Below are positions 52,907-62,333 of a DNA stretch of 64,000 nt, one piece after another. Under the pieces are notes generated by a model. That model was not told the DNA's origin, did no database searches, and worked only from the letters and a program-made list of their open reading frames with translations. The DNA comes from an uncultured Roseateles sp. GTDB lineage: Bacteria; Pseudomonadota; Gammaproteobacteria; Burkholderiales; Burkholderiaceae_C. The stretch is from the NCBI RefSeq assembly GCF_913777145.1, contig NZ_CAJYPS010000022.1, positions 44,849-108,848 on the forward strand, read 5' to 3'. Each line of letters opens with the position of its first letter. Within the stretch, counting starts at the first letter, position 1. Made by a program: the position numbers and the translations under genes.

Positions 52907-54217
52907 ATGGGCGATGATGAGCCCATGCTGCATGCCGTGCCCAAGCCCGAGGTCCGGCCGCCGCGGGGCGAGCCGGTCACCGGCCTCATCCTGACCGGCG
53001 GCGGCGCCCGTGCGGCCTATCAGGTGGGCGTGCTCGCGGCGCTGGCGCAACTACGCCGCGACGCCGGCCTGGGCGCGGGCGCCCAGCCCTTTCCTGTCAT
53101 CAGCGGCACCTCGGCCGGCGCGATCAACGCGGCCGCGCTGGCCTGTCATGCGGACGACTTCGACCGCGCGGTCGACGGCCTGCTGCACCTGTGGGGCAGC
53201 CTGCATGTGGAGAGCGTCTACCGCGCCGATGCCTTTGCCGCGGTGAAGAGTGGCGCACGCTGGCTGTCCATGCTGAGCCTGGGCTGGGCGCTGGCCCGCT
53301 GGACCCGCAGCCGCCCGCGCAGCCTGCTGGACAACACGCCGCTGCGCGAGCTGCTGGGCCGCTACCTGGCCATGGGCCGCATCGAGGCCATGCAGGAGCA
53401 GGGCCATCTGCGCGCGCTGGCGCTGACCGGCTCCAGCTACACCTCGGGCCAGCACGTCACCTTCTTCCAGACCCTGCACCATGTCGTGCCCTGGCTGCGC
53501 GAGCAGCGCATGGCGGTGCAGACCCGGCTGACGCTGGAGCACCTGCTGGCGTCCTCGGCCATTCCCTTCATCTTTCCGGCCGAGCCGCTGGACCTGGAGG
53601 GCCGGCCCGAGTGGTTCGGCGACGGCTCCATGCGCCAGAGCGCACCGATTTCGCCGGCCATCCACCTGGGCGCCGATCGCATCCTGGTGATAGGCGCGGG
53701 CCGCATGAAGGAACCGGAGGGGCCGCGCGAGGGCCTGTGCGACAGCCATCCCAGCATGGCGCAGATCGCCGGCCACGCGCTGTCCAACATCTTCCTGGAT
53801 GCGCTGGCGGTGGACGTGGAGCGGCTGCGCCGCATCAACCGCACACTGGCGCTGCTGCCGCGCGAGAACCGGCTGGCCACGCCGCTGCGGCCCGTCGACC
53901 TGCTGGTGATCGCGCCCAGCCGCCGGCTGGACGACCTGGCCGGCGAGCACCACGGCAGCCTGCCGGCCTCGGTGCGGGCCATGCTGCGCGCCTTCGGCGT
54001 CAGCGGTCAGGGCCGGGCCACCAGCGGCTCGGCGCTGATCAGCTACCTGCTGTTCGAGCCGGGCTTCATCGGCGAGCTCATCCACCTCGGCATGAGCGAC
54101 ACGCTGGCCCGCCGCGCCGAGGTGCAGCGCTTCTTCGGCTGGCCGGCCCAGCCGCCGCAGGTGGACGCGGCCACGCTGCGGCGCGCGCGCTCCGCCGGGT
54201 TCGCGGCCGGCTGCTGA
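52907..54217 (+). CDS. Patatin-like phospholipase
   Basis: 436-residue lipid acyl hydrolase of the patatin family. Oxyanion-hole glycines in LILTGGGARAAYQVG (27-41), nucleophile elbow ISGTSAGAIN (Ser69 region), and the catalytic Asp in FGDGSMRQSAP. A C-terminal domain of about 150 residues follows, as in bacterial patatins annotated as putative lipases. ATG 52907 is taken; ATG 52925 is also possible and has a GATGAT hexamer six bases upstream, like the other leaderless candidates. Substrate unknown. Confidence 0.88.
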   Translation: MGDDEPMLHAVPKPEVRPPRGEPVTGLILTGGGARAAYQVGVLAALAQLRRDAGLGAGAQPFPVISGTSAGAINAAALACHADDFDRAVDGLLHLWGSLHVESVYRADAFAAVKSGARWLSMLSLGWALARWTRSRPRSLLDNTPLRELLGRYLAMGRIEAMQEQGHLRALALTGSSYTSGQHVTFFQTLHHVVPWLREQRMAVQTRLTLEHLLASSAIPFIFPAEPLDLEGRPEWFGDGSMRQSAPISPAIHLGADRILVIGAGRMKEPEGPREGLCDSHPSMAQIAGHALSNIFLDALAVDVERLRRINRTLALLPRENRLATPLRPVDLLVIAPSRRLDDLAGEHHGSLPASVRAMLRAFGVSGQGRATSGSALISYLLFEPGFIGELIHLGMSDTLARRAEVQRFFGWPAQPPQVDAATLRRARSAGFAAGC

Positions 54218-54304
54218 GTCGTCCCAAATACGGTGGCGCGGCACGCGCGGGCTGGGGAAGATGGCGGAGCGGTGTTGCCCGCCCATCTCCAGGAGCGCCT
54301 GATC

Positions 54305-55321
54305 ATGACTGCTGCCCTCGTTGCCCATGCCCGTCGCCCACTCTGCCTGCTGCTGCCGCTGGCGCTGCTGCTGGCCGGTCCGGTGGCCGCCCAGACGCCC
54401 GAGCCCACCAAGCCGCTGCCGGTCGCGCTGGTGGATGCGCTGAACAAACTCTCTGGCGGCCCGCATGCGGGCCACCGCGCCAACCATGCCAAGGGCGTGC
54501 TGCTCAGCGGCAGCTTCACGCCGTCGACCCAGGCCCGCGGCCTCAGCAAGGCACCGCATTTCCTGCGTGCGGTGCCGGTGACGGTGCGCTTTTCCAATGG
54601 CACCGGCGTGCCCATGCTGGCGGACGCGTCGCCCAACGCCAGCCCGCATGGCATGGCGATACGTTTCGATCTGGGCAAGGGCGCGACGACCGACATCGTC
54701 GGCATCTCGTCCCAGACCTTCCCGGTGGCCACGCCGGAGGACTTTCTGGCGATGCTGGAGGCGGTCGCGGCCAGCGGCCCCGGGGCAACCAAGCCCACGC
54801 CCATAGAGCAGTTCCTGGCCAGCCATCCGGCGGCGCTGAAGTTCGTCACCACGCCCCGGCCCGCGCCCGAGAGCTTTGCCACGCTGGCCTTCTATGGCGT
54901 CAATGCCTTCAAGTTCACCAATGCGCGCGGCGAGAGCCGTTTTGCGCGCTACCAGATCTTGCCGCTGGCCGGCGAGCAGTCGCTGTCCGATGCCGCCGCC
55001 GCGCAGGCCGGGCCCAACTACCTGATGGAAGAGCTGCCGGCCCGTCTGGCCAAGGGGTCGGTGAAATTCCAGTTGCTGGCCCAGCTGGCTGACGAGGGCG
55101 ACAAGCTGGACGACCCCACCCAGGCCTGGCCGGCCGGCAACCCGCAGGTGGTGCTGGGCACGCTCAGCCTGACCCGGCTGGTGCCCAACCAGGTGGCGGC
55201 ACAGAAGGCCATCCTGTTCAATCCGGTGTCCCTGCCCGCCGGCATCGAGCCCTCGGCCGACCCGGTGCTGGCCGCGCGCTTTCCGGCCTATGCGGTGAGC
55301 TTCGGGCAGCGCGCGCAGTAG
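54305..55321 (+). CDS. Catalase-family peroxidase, exported
   Basis: 338-residue protein with signal peptide (cleavage after AAQ near residue 30). Shorter than true catalases but with catalase-like core: NHAKGVLLSGSF with distal His61, VTVRFSNGTGVPMLADASPNASPHGMAIRF, FYGVNAFKFTNARGESRFARYQ. Resembles the SrpA-type catalase-related peroxidases that keep heme binding but with uncertain catalase activity. AGGAG lies 10 bases before the ATG. Follows the patatin gene by 87 bases. Confidence 0.88.
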   Translation: MTAALVAHARRPLCLLLPLALLLAGPVAAQTPEPTKPLPVALVDALNKLSGGPHAGHRANHAKGVLLSGSFTPSTQARGLSKAPHFLRAVPVTVRFSNGTGVPMLADASPNASPHGMAIRFDLGKGATTDIVGISSQTFPVATPEDFLAMLEAVAASGPGATKPTPIEQFLASHPAALKFVTTPRPAPESFATLAFYGVNAFKFTNARGESRFARYQILPLAGEQSLSDAAAAQAGPNYLMEELPARLAKGSVKFQLLAQLADEGDKLDDPTQAWPAGNPQVVLGTLSLTRLVPNQVAAQKAILFNPVSLPAGIEPSADPVLAARFPAYAVSFGQRAQ

Positions 55322-55348
55322 CGCGGCCCAGAACGGGCGGTAGTGCGT

Positions 55349-55624
55349 TCAGTCGGCCCAGGCCTGGCCCGCGACCCGCAGGCCGGCCTGGGACAGCCGG
55401 CGCGCACTGGCCGCGCGAATGCCGCGTACCCGCTGCATCAGGTCGGGCCAGCCGCTGAAGGGACGGCCGTCCAGCAGGCGCTGGGCCAGCGCCGGCCCCA
55501 GGCCTGGCACGGCCTCCAACTGCGCGCGGCTGGCGGTGTTGACCTCCACCTCCGGCGCGTCCTGTGCCCCGGCCGGCAGGGTCAGCAGCGCCAGCAGTGC
55601 GGTCAGCCCGCTGCGCCGCCGCAT
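55349..55624 (-). CDS. ComEA-like helix-hairpin-helix protein
   Basis: 91-residue exported protein with signal peptide (SGLTALLALLTLPAGAQ) and a ComEA-type helix-hairpin-helix pair: VNTASRAQLEAVPGLGPALAQRLLDGRPFSGWPDLMQRVRGI. Expected to bind double-stranded DNA in the periplasm in natural transformation, as single-domain ComEA proteins do. Start ATG 55624 lies four bases after the msbA stop, so it is cotranscribed with the lipopolysaccharide genes. Confidence 0.85.
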   Translation of the reverse strand: MRRRSGLTALLALLTLPAGAQDAPEVEVNTASRAQLEAVPGLGPALAQRLLDGRPFSGWPDLMQRVRGIRAASARRLSQAGLRVAGQAWAD

Positions 55625-55628
55625 GGGC

Positions 55629-57404
55629 TCAGTCCTCGCCGGCCTGCGCCCGCACCATGGCCGCATAGGCGCCGTCGCGGGCGAGCAGTTCGGCATGGGT
55701 GCCCGACTCCAGCACCCGGCCGCCGCCCAGCACATGGATGGCGTCGGCGTCGCGGATGGTGGAGAGGCGGTGGGCGATCACGATCAGCGTCTTGCGCCCG
55801 GCCCAGGCGGCCAGCGCCTGCTGCACCGCGCGCTCGCTCTCGGTGTCCAGCGCCGACGTGGCCTCGTCGAAGATCCAGATCGGCGCCTCCTTGTACAGCG
55901 CCCGCGCGATCGCCAGGCGCTGGCGCTGGCCGCCGGACAGCTTGCCGCCGTTGGGGCCTATGGCGGTGTCCACGCCCTCGGGCAGGGTCTGTACGAAGTC
56001 CCACAGCGCGGCGTCGCGCAGCGCGGCCTCCAGGCGGCGCTCGTCACGCGGCTGGGCGTAGGCGATGTTGTCGGCGATGGAGGTGTCGAACAGCACGATG
56101 TCCTGGCTCACCACCGCGAACTGGCGGCGCAGCGACGCGCGGGTCAGCTCGTTGATGGGAATGCCGTCCAGTTCGATGTGGCCGCTGTCGGGCTGCGCAA
56201 AGCCCTGCAGCAGGTTGACCACCGTGCTCTTGCCGGCGCCCGAGGCGCCCACCAGCGCAATCGTCTGGCCGGCCGGCAGGTGCAGGCTGAGCTGGTCCAG
56301 CGCGGGGCGGGAGGCGCCCGGGTATTGCAGCGTGACCTGCTGCAGCGCCAGGTCGCCGCGGGCTGAATGCAGCTCGCGGTGGCCGGGGTCGGGCTCGGGC
56401 GGCGTGTCCAGCAGGTCCATGCAGCCGCGCGCGACGATGAGGCCGTTGGTCATGTTCTGCGCGACCTCGGTGAGGTGGCGTACCCGGCTCATCAACTGCA
56501 GCAGGCCGGCCACGAAGGCGGCGAAGGTGCCGGGCGTGGCCCCGGTCTCGCGCCCCTGGTAGAGCGCAATCATCACGATGCCGGACACGCCGGCCGCGGT
56601 GATGATCTGCGAGATGGGCTGGGACACGGCGCTGGCCGCGGTCTGGCGCAGCGTGCGCTGGCGCACCGAGCGGGCCTGGTCGCCGAAGCGCTGGGCTTCG
56701 TAGCCCTGGGCGCCGAAGCTGCGCACCAGGCGCCAGGCGCGGGTCACGTCATCGACGATGGAGCCCAGCAGGATCTGCGCGTCATAGGCCTGGGTGCCGG
56801 CGCGGCGCACGCGCTGGTTCACGCCCTTGAGTGCCAGCACCATGATGGGCAGCGTGCCCAGTGTCATCAGCGTGAGCTGCCAGTTGGTCCAGAGCAGATA
56901 GCCCAGCATGGCCAGCGCGGGCAGGCCGTCGCGCAGCAGCGTGATGCTGGCATAGCCCATCAGCGTCAGCGACTGCTGCGGGTCGGACACCACCTTGGTG
57001 ACGGCCGCGCCGCCGGGCAGGTCGTGATAGACGCTGGTGTCGGCGCGCAGCAGCGCCCGCATCATGGCCTCGCGCAGGTCGCTGACCACGCGGCCTATGG
57101 TCCATTGCAACAGGTACTGGCCCAGGAAGCCGAACAGGCCGCGTGCGCCGAACAGCGTGATCAGCACCACCGGCACCAGCCACAGCGAGAAACTGTGCTG
57201 GCGCGAGAAGCCGCTGTCCAGCGTGACCTGCAGCAGCTGCGGAATCAGCGGCTCGGTCAGCGCTGCGGCCACATAGGCCAGCACGGACGCGACAAAGCCC
57301 TTGCGATGCGGCTTCAGAAAACCCAGCAGGCGGCGGGCGGTGGACGCCAGCGACTTGCTGTGCGGGCCGGCGGTGCCGGGGGGGGAATCGGGGTTGCTGC
57401 TCAC
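55629..57404 (-). CDS. msbA: Lipid A export ABC transporter (MsbA type)
   Basis: 591-residue half-transporter. Membrane domain (about 30-320) with GxLR-type loops, then the nucleotide-binding domain: GASGAGKST, VSQDIVLFDTSIADNIAY, signature LSGGQRQRLAIARALY, WIFDEATSALDTESER. Best match in character is the lipid A-core flippase. Start is GTG 57404; upstream the frame is open but without conserved content, and Walker motifs place the protein at normal length. Follows the GT25 gene by 26 bases. Confidence 0.92.
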   Translation of the reverse strand: MSSNPDSPPGTAGPHSKSLASTARRLLGFLKPHRKGFVASVLAYVAAALTEPLIPQLLQVTLDSGFSRQHSFSLWLVPVVLITLFGARGLFGFLGQYLLQWTIGRVVSDLREAMMRALLRADTSVYHDLPGGAAVTKVVSDPQQSLTLMGYASITLLRDGLPALAMLGYLLWTNWQLTLMTLGTLPIMVLALKGVNQRVRRAGTQAYDAQILLGSIVDDVTRAWRLVRSFGAQGYEAQRFGDQARSVRQRTLRQTAASAVSQPISQIITAAGVSGIVMIALYQGRETGATPGTFAAFVAGLLQLMSRVRHLTEVAQNMTNGLIVARGCMDLLDTPPEPDPGHRELHSARGDLALQQVTLQYPGASRPALDQLSLHLPAGQTIALVGASGAGKSTVVNLLQGFAQPDSGHIELDGIPINELTRASLRRQFAVVSQDIVLFDTSIADNIAYAQPRDERRLEAALRDAALWDFVQTLPEGVDTAIGPNGGKLSGGQRQRLAIARALYKEAPIWIFDEATSALDTESERAVQQALAAWAGRKTLIVIAHRLSTIRDADAIHVLGGGRVLESGTHAELLARDGAYAAMVRAQAGED

Positions 57405-57429
57405 GGGCGGTGCAGAGGCGGGCTCGGTC

Positions 57430-58203
57430 TCAGGCCTTGGTCTTGTACGCGCGTTCCTGGCGCAGCTCGACCAGACCCCACCAGATGCGCGCGATCTCGT
57501 TGCGGGCACGGTAGAGGTGGGTGGTCCAGCGGCGCGTCCAGGGGAACTTGCGGCGGCCGGAGGTGATGATGGTGGTGGCGTTGTCCTGCGGGTGGCCCAC
57601 CGGCGGCGGCGTGACCAGGCGTATCTTCAGGCCCAGCGCCCAGCCGCGATCGAAGGCGTGGTCGTAGGGCACGCTCATGGGCAGCAGCTTGGACAGGTAG
57701 ACCTCGGCCGCATGGCGGCTGATCAGATAAGCACTGGAGCCGGTGCAGCGCGACATCATGATCGCGAGCTCGCACTGGTCGTCCAGGCGCAGGCAGGTCT
57801 GCGGCGAGCCGGAGTGCACGGCCGACAGCTTGACCATGTCCCAGCGCTCGGCGCAGGCCTCCAACTCGGCCAGCACCGGCGGCAGGCGCGGCCCCAGGTT
57901 GGCGTCGTCCTCCAGGATGAGCGCAAAGCGGTGCGGGCTGGCCAAAAAGGCCTGCATCACCTCGATGTGCGACAGATAGCAGCCGATCTCGCCGGGCACC
58001 GGCTCCATGCCGTGCTTGCGGTGGAATTCGGGCAGGTCCAGCAGCGCGGTCTGGTCGGGGCGCAGCGCGCGCGCGTCGACCGCGCGGTGGCGGGTCCAGG
58101 GCAGGCCCAGCGCATCGAGCTGGGCCGAGATCACGGCCAGGCGCTCGGGCGAGCGGTCGAGGTTGATCACCCAGGCATGGGTGTTGGAAGGCATGGTGGG
58201 CAT
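57430..58203 (-). CDS. Glycosyltransferase family 25 (LPS type)
   Basis: 257-residue glycosyltransferase with GT25 blocks: HAWVINLDRSPERLAVISAQL, GEIGCYLSHIEVMQAFL and FALILEDDANLGPRL. Family members add galactose or glucose in lipo-oligosaccharide or heptose-bearing glycans; the donor here is unknown. Start is 58203, with ATG 58194 an alternative. One base from the stop of the Kdo hydroxylase gene. Confidence 0.9.
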   Translation of the reverse strand: MPTMPSNTHAWVINLDRSPERLAVISAQLDALGLPWTRHRAVDARALRPDQTALLDLPEFHRKHGMEPVPGEIGCYLSHIEVMQAFLASPHRFALILEDDANLGPRLPPVLAELEACAERWDMVKLSAVHSGSPQTCLRLDDQCELAIMMSRCTGSSAYLISRHAAEVYLSKLLPMSVPYDHAFDRGWALGLKIRLVTPPPVGHPQDNATTIITSGRRKFPWTRRWTTHLYRARNEIARIWWGLVELRQERAYKTKA

Positions 58204-58204
58204 A

Positions 58205-59077
58205 TCAGGTCAGGCGGCGGCCCAGCTGGCGTTCCAGGATGGCCAGCGGGCTGGCCTGCGGGTCGACCTGTGCCTGCGGCTGCAGGTGCAGGGTCTGTTC
58301 CATCATGAACTGGCCAGCCATCACTGCATGCGAGGCCTGGTCGGAATAGCAGACCCAGGTCGAGCCGGCGGGGAAGGGCATGGTCACCTGCGGCGAGTGC
58401 TGCTGGTAGTCCAGGTCACCCTTCATGCCGTCGTGCAGCTGCAGCATCAGGTGGTCGTATTCGCTGCGCAGCGACTTGGTCACGCGCAGCGCCCGCAGCG
58501 CGCGGGCCTGCCAGGCTGCATAGGGCTTGGCGCGCGGCACGAAGCGCTGGGCGATGGCCTCGAAGGACTCGCCCACGCGCCACACGCGCGGCTCGCCGGC
58601 CGGGTTGAGGTTGGTGAACACCCGCAGGATGCGCTCGCCATGGTTGGGGCGTGACGGGAAGGCGTCCACATGCAGGCGGCGGTCGTCGGCGCGCCAGCTC
58701 TGCACACGTGATGCGACCTGGCTGGGCCGGAAGCTGGTGGGCGCCAGGCGCAGCGCGGGCTTGTAGCTGGGCGCAAGGCCGTCGATCAGCGCGCAGGCCT
58801 GGATGCGGAAGCGCGAGATCATGGCCGCCAGGCGCCGCTCTTCGTCGGTGTCCGCGGCAGCGGCGCCAGCGATCTGGCCGTCGGCGCGCAGGCTGATGTT
58901 GCGCGACTTGGGCGAGCGGATGTCATCTCGCAGCAGCGCGGCCTCGCCGTTCAGCAGCTCGAAGCGCAGCTCGGGAAAGTACAGCACCTTGCCGGCCTCG
59001 AGTTCGGGCACGAGGGCTTGGGCCGACGCGGGCTTGGCCCAGTCGTTGCCGGGCACGGTGACGATGCGATCGTTCAT
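58205..59077 (-). CDS. kdoO: Kdo hydroxylase (Fe(II)/2-oxoglutarate-dependent)
   Basis: 290-residue protein matching the KdoO family, which hydroxylates Kdo of the lipid A inner core at C-3. Predicted iron ligands His136, Asp138 (RLHVDAFPSRP) and His250 (SDQASHAVMAGQ) follow the HxD...H rule; GERILRVFTNLNPAGEPRVWRVGESFE and FPAGSTWVCYSDQ are family-like. It lies between a GT2 and a GT25 transferase gene, fitting core modification. ATG 59077 begins the conserved part (MNDRIVTVPGNDWAKP). Confidence 0.88.
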   Translation of the reverse strand: MNDRIVTVPGNDWAKPASAQALVPELEAGKVLYFPELRFELLNGEAALLRDDIRSPKSRNISLRADGQIAGAAAADTDEERRLAAMISRFRIQACALIDGLAPSYKPALRLAPTSFRPSQVASRVQSWRADDRRLHVDAFPSRPNHGERILRVFTNLNPAGEPRVWRVGESFEAIAQRFVPRAKPYAAWQARALRALRVTKSLRSEYDHLMLQLHDGMKGDLDYQQHSPQVTMPFPAGSTWVCYSDQASHAVMAGQFMMEQTLHLQPQAQVDPQASPLAILERQLGRRLT

Positions 59078-59088
59078 GGTGTGGGTGT

Positions 59089-60129
59089 TCAGGAGGTGCC
59101 GGCCGAGGGCTTGGCCGACGCGAGCTCGGCCTGCGCGCGGCGACCGACCCGTATCCAGTGCGTGAATCGTATCGCCCGCCACCACCAGCCGCGGCGGCGC
59201 CAGTCGGCCAACAGTTGCTCGATGCTGCAGGGCAGGTTGCGCTGCAGCTGGGTCGTGTAGCGGGCCAGGCGGGGCAGGTCCTGGTGGTCCTGCGCGAAGC
59301 GCATCGCCGCGATGAACATCTTGGCGACGAAGAAGCCGGCGGCCAGTCGGGCGCGTTCATTGGCCGGCGGCTGGCCGGCGGCCAGCAGCTCGGGCAGGCC
59401 GTCCAGGCTGCAGACCATGTCGTCGGTCTTGGCGGCGTTGCCGGTGGCCAGGATGCTGCCCGGGCGCTTGCGATAGCCTATCCAGACCTCGGGGATGTAG
59501 TAGGCGCAGCGCGCGCGCTGCAGCAGCGCGGGCAGCACGGCCACGTCCTCGAAGCAGTGGCCCACCGGGAAGCGCAGGCCGTCCCAGAGTTCGCGGCGCG
59601 CGACCTTGGTCCACAGGTGCAGGTGGCCCTGGCGGAACATGCCTTCCAGGATCAGCGAGCTGTCACGGCAGGGCTGGCGCGGCGCCATGATGTGGGTGCG
59701 CTTGTGGTGCTCGTTGCGCAGCCGGTGCTTGAGCTTGGGGCGGGCCCGCACGTCACGGAAGTCACACAGCACCAGGTCAAGGTCCGGCAGTTGCAGCGCC
59801 TGGCGCAGGCTGTCCATCGCGCCCGGTTCCAGGAAGTCGTCGGGGTCCACGAACCACAGCCATTCGCCGCGGGCCGCGTCCAGCAAGGTGTTGCGCGCCG
59901 CGCTGACGCCGCCGTTCTGGGGGTGGAACAGCAGCGTCAGCCGGCCCGGGTGGCGCTGCGCGAGCTCACGCATCAGCTCGTCGGTGCCATCGGTGGAGCA
60001 GTCGTCCAGCAGCAGCAGTTCCACGCCGTCGTCCGCCTGGGCCAGCAGCGAGTCCACGCAGGCCTCCAGATAAGGCCTGACGTTGTAGATGGGCAGCAGG
60101 ATGCTGAGCCAGGGGCGCGCGGCGCTCAT
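59089..60129 (-). CDS. Glycosyltransferase family 2
   Basis: 346-residue inverting glycosyltransferase. N-terminal GT-A fold: LSILLPIYNVRPYLEACVDSLLAQ, LLLLDDCSTDGTDE, GGVSAARNTLLDAARGEWLWFVDPDD with the DxD metal motif. C-terminal part is helical and less conserved. Donor and acceptor are not readable. Start codon overlaps the preceding stop (TGATG). Confidence 0.88.
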   Translation of the reverse strand: MSAARPWLSILLPIYNVRPYLEACVDSLLAQADDGVELLLLDDCSTDGTDELMRELAQRHPGRLTLLFHPQNGGVSAARNTLLDAARGEWLWFVDPDDFLEPGAMDSLRQALQLPDLDLVLCDFRDVRARPKLKHRLRNEHHKRTHIMAPRQPCRDSSLILEGMFRQGHLHLWTKVARRELWDGLRFPVGHCFEDVAVLPALLQRARCAYYIPEVWIGYRKRPGSILATGNAAKTDDMVCSLDGLPELLAAGQPPANERARLAAGFFVAKMFIAAMRFAQDHQDLPRLARYTTQLQRNLPCSIEQLLADWRRRGWWWRAIRFTHWIRVGRRAQAELASAKPSAGTS

Positions 60130-60872
60130 CACTCCCTCCAGTGGTCCGCGATCCAGCGTGCCGGGCGGGTGTGGCGCCAGTTGCCATCGGAGCGGCCGGC
60201 CAGCGCATCGGGCGGGTTCACGCTGCCGTGGAACACCAGCACGCGGGCGCCGTCCGGGATGAAGGGGTCGCGCCAGAAGCTGGTGGGCCACATGGGCAGG
60301 CAGTGGTACTTGTAGCTCGCGCACCAGTGCTTGGGCCAGTAGGCCAGCTTGCCCTGGGCCGCCAGGAAGTGGCTGAGGAACTCCTGCTCGTTGCGGTACT
60401 TGGCACGCACCTCGTCCTGGTGGTCTATGAAGTGCTGCAGCACGTCGGCATGGGCGCCGATGCGGAAGCGGTAGACCGAGGAATTGCCGGTCACGCGCCA
60501 GGGGCGCTTCCAGTCCTTGATGATGAGGAAGTCGCCGGGCTGCTCGAAGAACTCGGTCAGGTCATCGACGATGACCACATCCAGATCCAGGAACAGCGCC
60601 GTGCCCTGCAGGCCGAAGAGGTCGGCCTGGTAGGTGCCCAGCTTCTTCCAGCCGCCATCGCGCTTGCCCTGGGACGCATGGGTCTCGGGCAGCGGCAGGC
60701 ATTCCACCTCGGGGCGCACGCCCTGGGCGTCGTCCGTGAAGCAGACGAAGCGGAAAGGCCCGCGCAGATGGCGGGCTGCCATGCCGTAGAGGCGGTTGAC
60801 GTACTCGGGGCCGTACTTCGTGCCCCACTTCATGCAGATCACGAAGCGCTCGTCGCTTCGGGGGGCGGTCAT
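60129..60872 (-). CDS. Putative glycosyltransferase with DxD motif
   Basis: 247-residue protein whose sequence RFVICMKWGTKYGPEYVNRLYGMAARHL, ALFLDLDVVIVDDLTEFFEQPGDFLIIKDW and VLVFHGSVNPPDAL resembles GT8-like or glycogenin-type transferases with an LDxD metal site. Coupled to lapB upstream by overlapping TGATG. Likely adds a sugar to the outer core, but this is inferred from context. Confidence 0.78.
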   Translation of the reverse strand: MTAPRSDERFVICMKWGTKYGPEYVNRLYGMAARHLRGPFRFVCFTDDAQGVRPEVECLPLPETHASQGKRDGGWKKLGTYQADLFGLQGTALFLDLDVVIVDDLTEFFEQPGDFLIIKDWKRPWRVTGNSSVYRFRIGAHADVLQHFIDHQDEVRAKYRNEQEFLSHFLAAQGKLAYWPKHWCASYKYHCLPMWPTSFWRDPFIPDGARVLVFHGSVNPPDALAGRSDGNWRHTRPARWIADHWRE

Positions 60873-62017
60873 CAGGCCAACTCCTCTATGGGTTGCGGGG
60901 GATAGCTGTCCCAGTTCAGGCAGCCCGGGCATTGCCAGAAGTAGTAGGCCGACTCGAAGCCGCAGGCCGCGCAGCGGTAGCGCTGCAGCGGCTTGGCGGC
61001 CTTGTCCAGCGCCCGCACCGCGGCGTCCGCCTCGTCGGCGGGCAGCATGTGGGCGTCTATCTTCAGCAGGTCGCTGGCGGTGGACAGCTGCGAGTGCTCG
61101 CGCAGGTGCACCACCAGACGGTCCCGCTGCTGTTCGGGCTGCAGGCTGCCGAGCGCGCGCAGCAGCGGCATGCTCTGCGAGCGCTCGTACTGCTCGCGCA
61201 GCACGGTGGCCGCCAGCTCGGCCTGACCGCTGGCCTGGGCGGCGGCGGCGTAGTCGGCCGCCACCAGCCCGAAGGCGGCCGGGTTGACCGCCAGCAGGCG
61301 CGTGAAGGCGTCCAGTGCCGCCGCATGCTGGCCGGCCTTGAGCGCGATCTGGCCCTCGGTGACGTAGGCGCGCGCCGAGGCCGGGGCGCGGCGCTGCGCC
61401 TGGATCAGCAGGTCATGGGCCAGGTCGGCATGGCCTTGGGATTGGGCCAGCAGTGCCTGCTCGCACAGGTAATGGGCGATGCGGCTGGAGAAGGAGCCGG
61501 TGCCGGCGGCCTCCAGTTCGGCCGCCACCTGGGCCGCCTTGGCCCAGTCGCGCGAGCGCTCGTACAGCGACAGCAGCGCCAGGCGTGCCTCGCGCTCGAA
61601 CGCGCTGCCGCGCAGCGCGGCATAGGCTTCCTCGGCGCGGTCGAACAGGCCGGCCTTGAAGAAGTCCTGGGCCAGCTCGTGCTGCGCGCGCTCGCGGTCG
61701 GCCTTGGAGAGGTCGCCGCGGCGCAGCAGGTGCTCGTGCACCCGCACCGCGCGCTCGGTCTCGCCGCGGCGGCGGAACAGGCTGCCGAGTGCGAAATGCA
61801 GCTCGGAGGTGTCGGGATCGTTCTGCACCGCCTCGATGAAGGCGTCTATGGCCTTGTCCTGCTGTTCGTTGAGCAGCAGGTTCAGGCCCTTGAAATAGGC
61901 CTTGGGCGATTCGCGCTGTTCGAGCTTCCACTGGCGCGAGTCCAGTTTGGACGCCAGCCAGCCGAGCACGAACACGACCGGCAGCACGAACAGCAGCCAG
62001 CGTGGATCAAACTCCAT
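60872..62017 (-). CDS. lapB: Lipopolysaccharide assembly protein LapB (YciM)
   Basis: 381-residue membrane-anchored TPR protein that with FtsH controls LpxC levels. One N-terminal transmembrane helix (LLFVLPVVFVLGWL), about nine TPR-like repeats, and the rubredoxin-type zinc tail CAACGF-x7-CPGC near residues 352-370. Family length and order are typical. Overlaps the lapA end by 11 bases. Confidence 0.95.
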   Translation of the reverse strand: MEFDPRWLLFVLPVVFVLGWLASKLDSRQWKLEQRESPKAYFKGLNLLLNEQQDKAIDAFIEAVQNDPDTSELHFALGSLFRRRGETERAVRVHEHLLRRGDLSKADRERAQHELAQDFFKAGLFDRAEEAYAALRGSAFEREARLALLSLYERSRDWAKAAQVAAELEAAGTGSFSSRIAHYLCEQALLAQSQGHADLAHDLLIQAQRRAPASARAYVTEGQIALKAGQHAAALDAFTRLLAVNPAAFGLVAADYAAAAQASGQAELAATVLREQYERSQSMPLLRALGSLQPEQQRDRLVVHLREHSQLSTASDLLKIDAHMLPADEADAAVRALDKAAKPLQRYRCAACGFESAYYFWQCPGCLNWDSYPPQPIEELA

Positions 62018-62303
62018 CTTGATGGGCGGGGTAGGGGGTCTCGGGAGACGGGTTGGGCGCTGCGGGCTCGGCGCCGGGCTCCAGGCGCTGGGCGGCGCGG
62101 CGGTGGCGCCACCAGGATGGCACCATGGCCAGCACGCCGAAGGCCGCGCCCAGGCCGAAGGCCAGGAGCACGATGATGACCTGCGGCGCACGCCATTCGT
62201 GCCCGAAGAACCAGCGCACGACGGCCTCGTGGCTGTTGTTCAACGCGAACGCGAACAGCGTGAAGAAGAGCAGGGTACGCAGCAGCCAGACAAGGGTACG
62301 CAT
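62007..62303 (-). CDS. lapA: Lipopolysaccharide assembly protein LapA
   Basis: 98-residue inner-membrane protein of the LapA (DUF1049) family, with two helices: RTLLFFTLFAFALNNS and APQVIIVLLAFGLGAAFGVLA. Partners with LapB. Starts 30 bases after the ihfB stop. Confidence 0.92.
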   Translation of the reverse strand: MRTLVWLLRTLLFFTLFAFALNNSHEAVVRWFFGHEWRAPQVIIVLLAFGLGAAFGVLAMVPSWWRHRRAAQRLEPGAEPAAPNPSPETPYPAHQDGV

Positions 62304-62333
62304 CGCCCAGGATTCTAGGCGCGCGGCAGGGCC

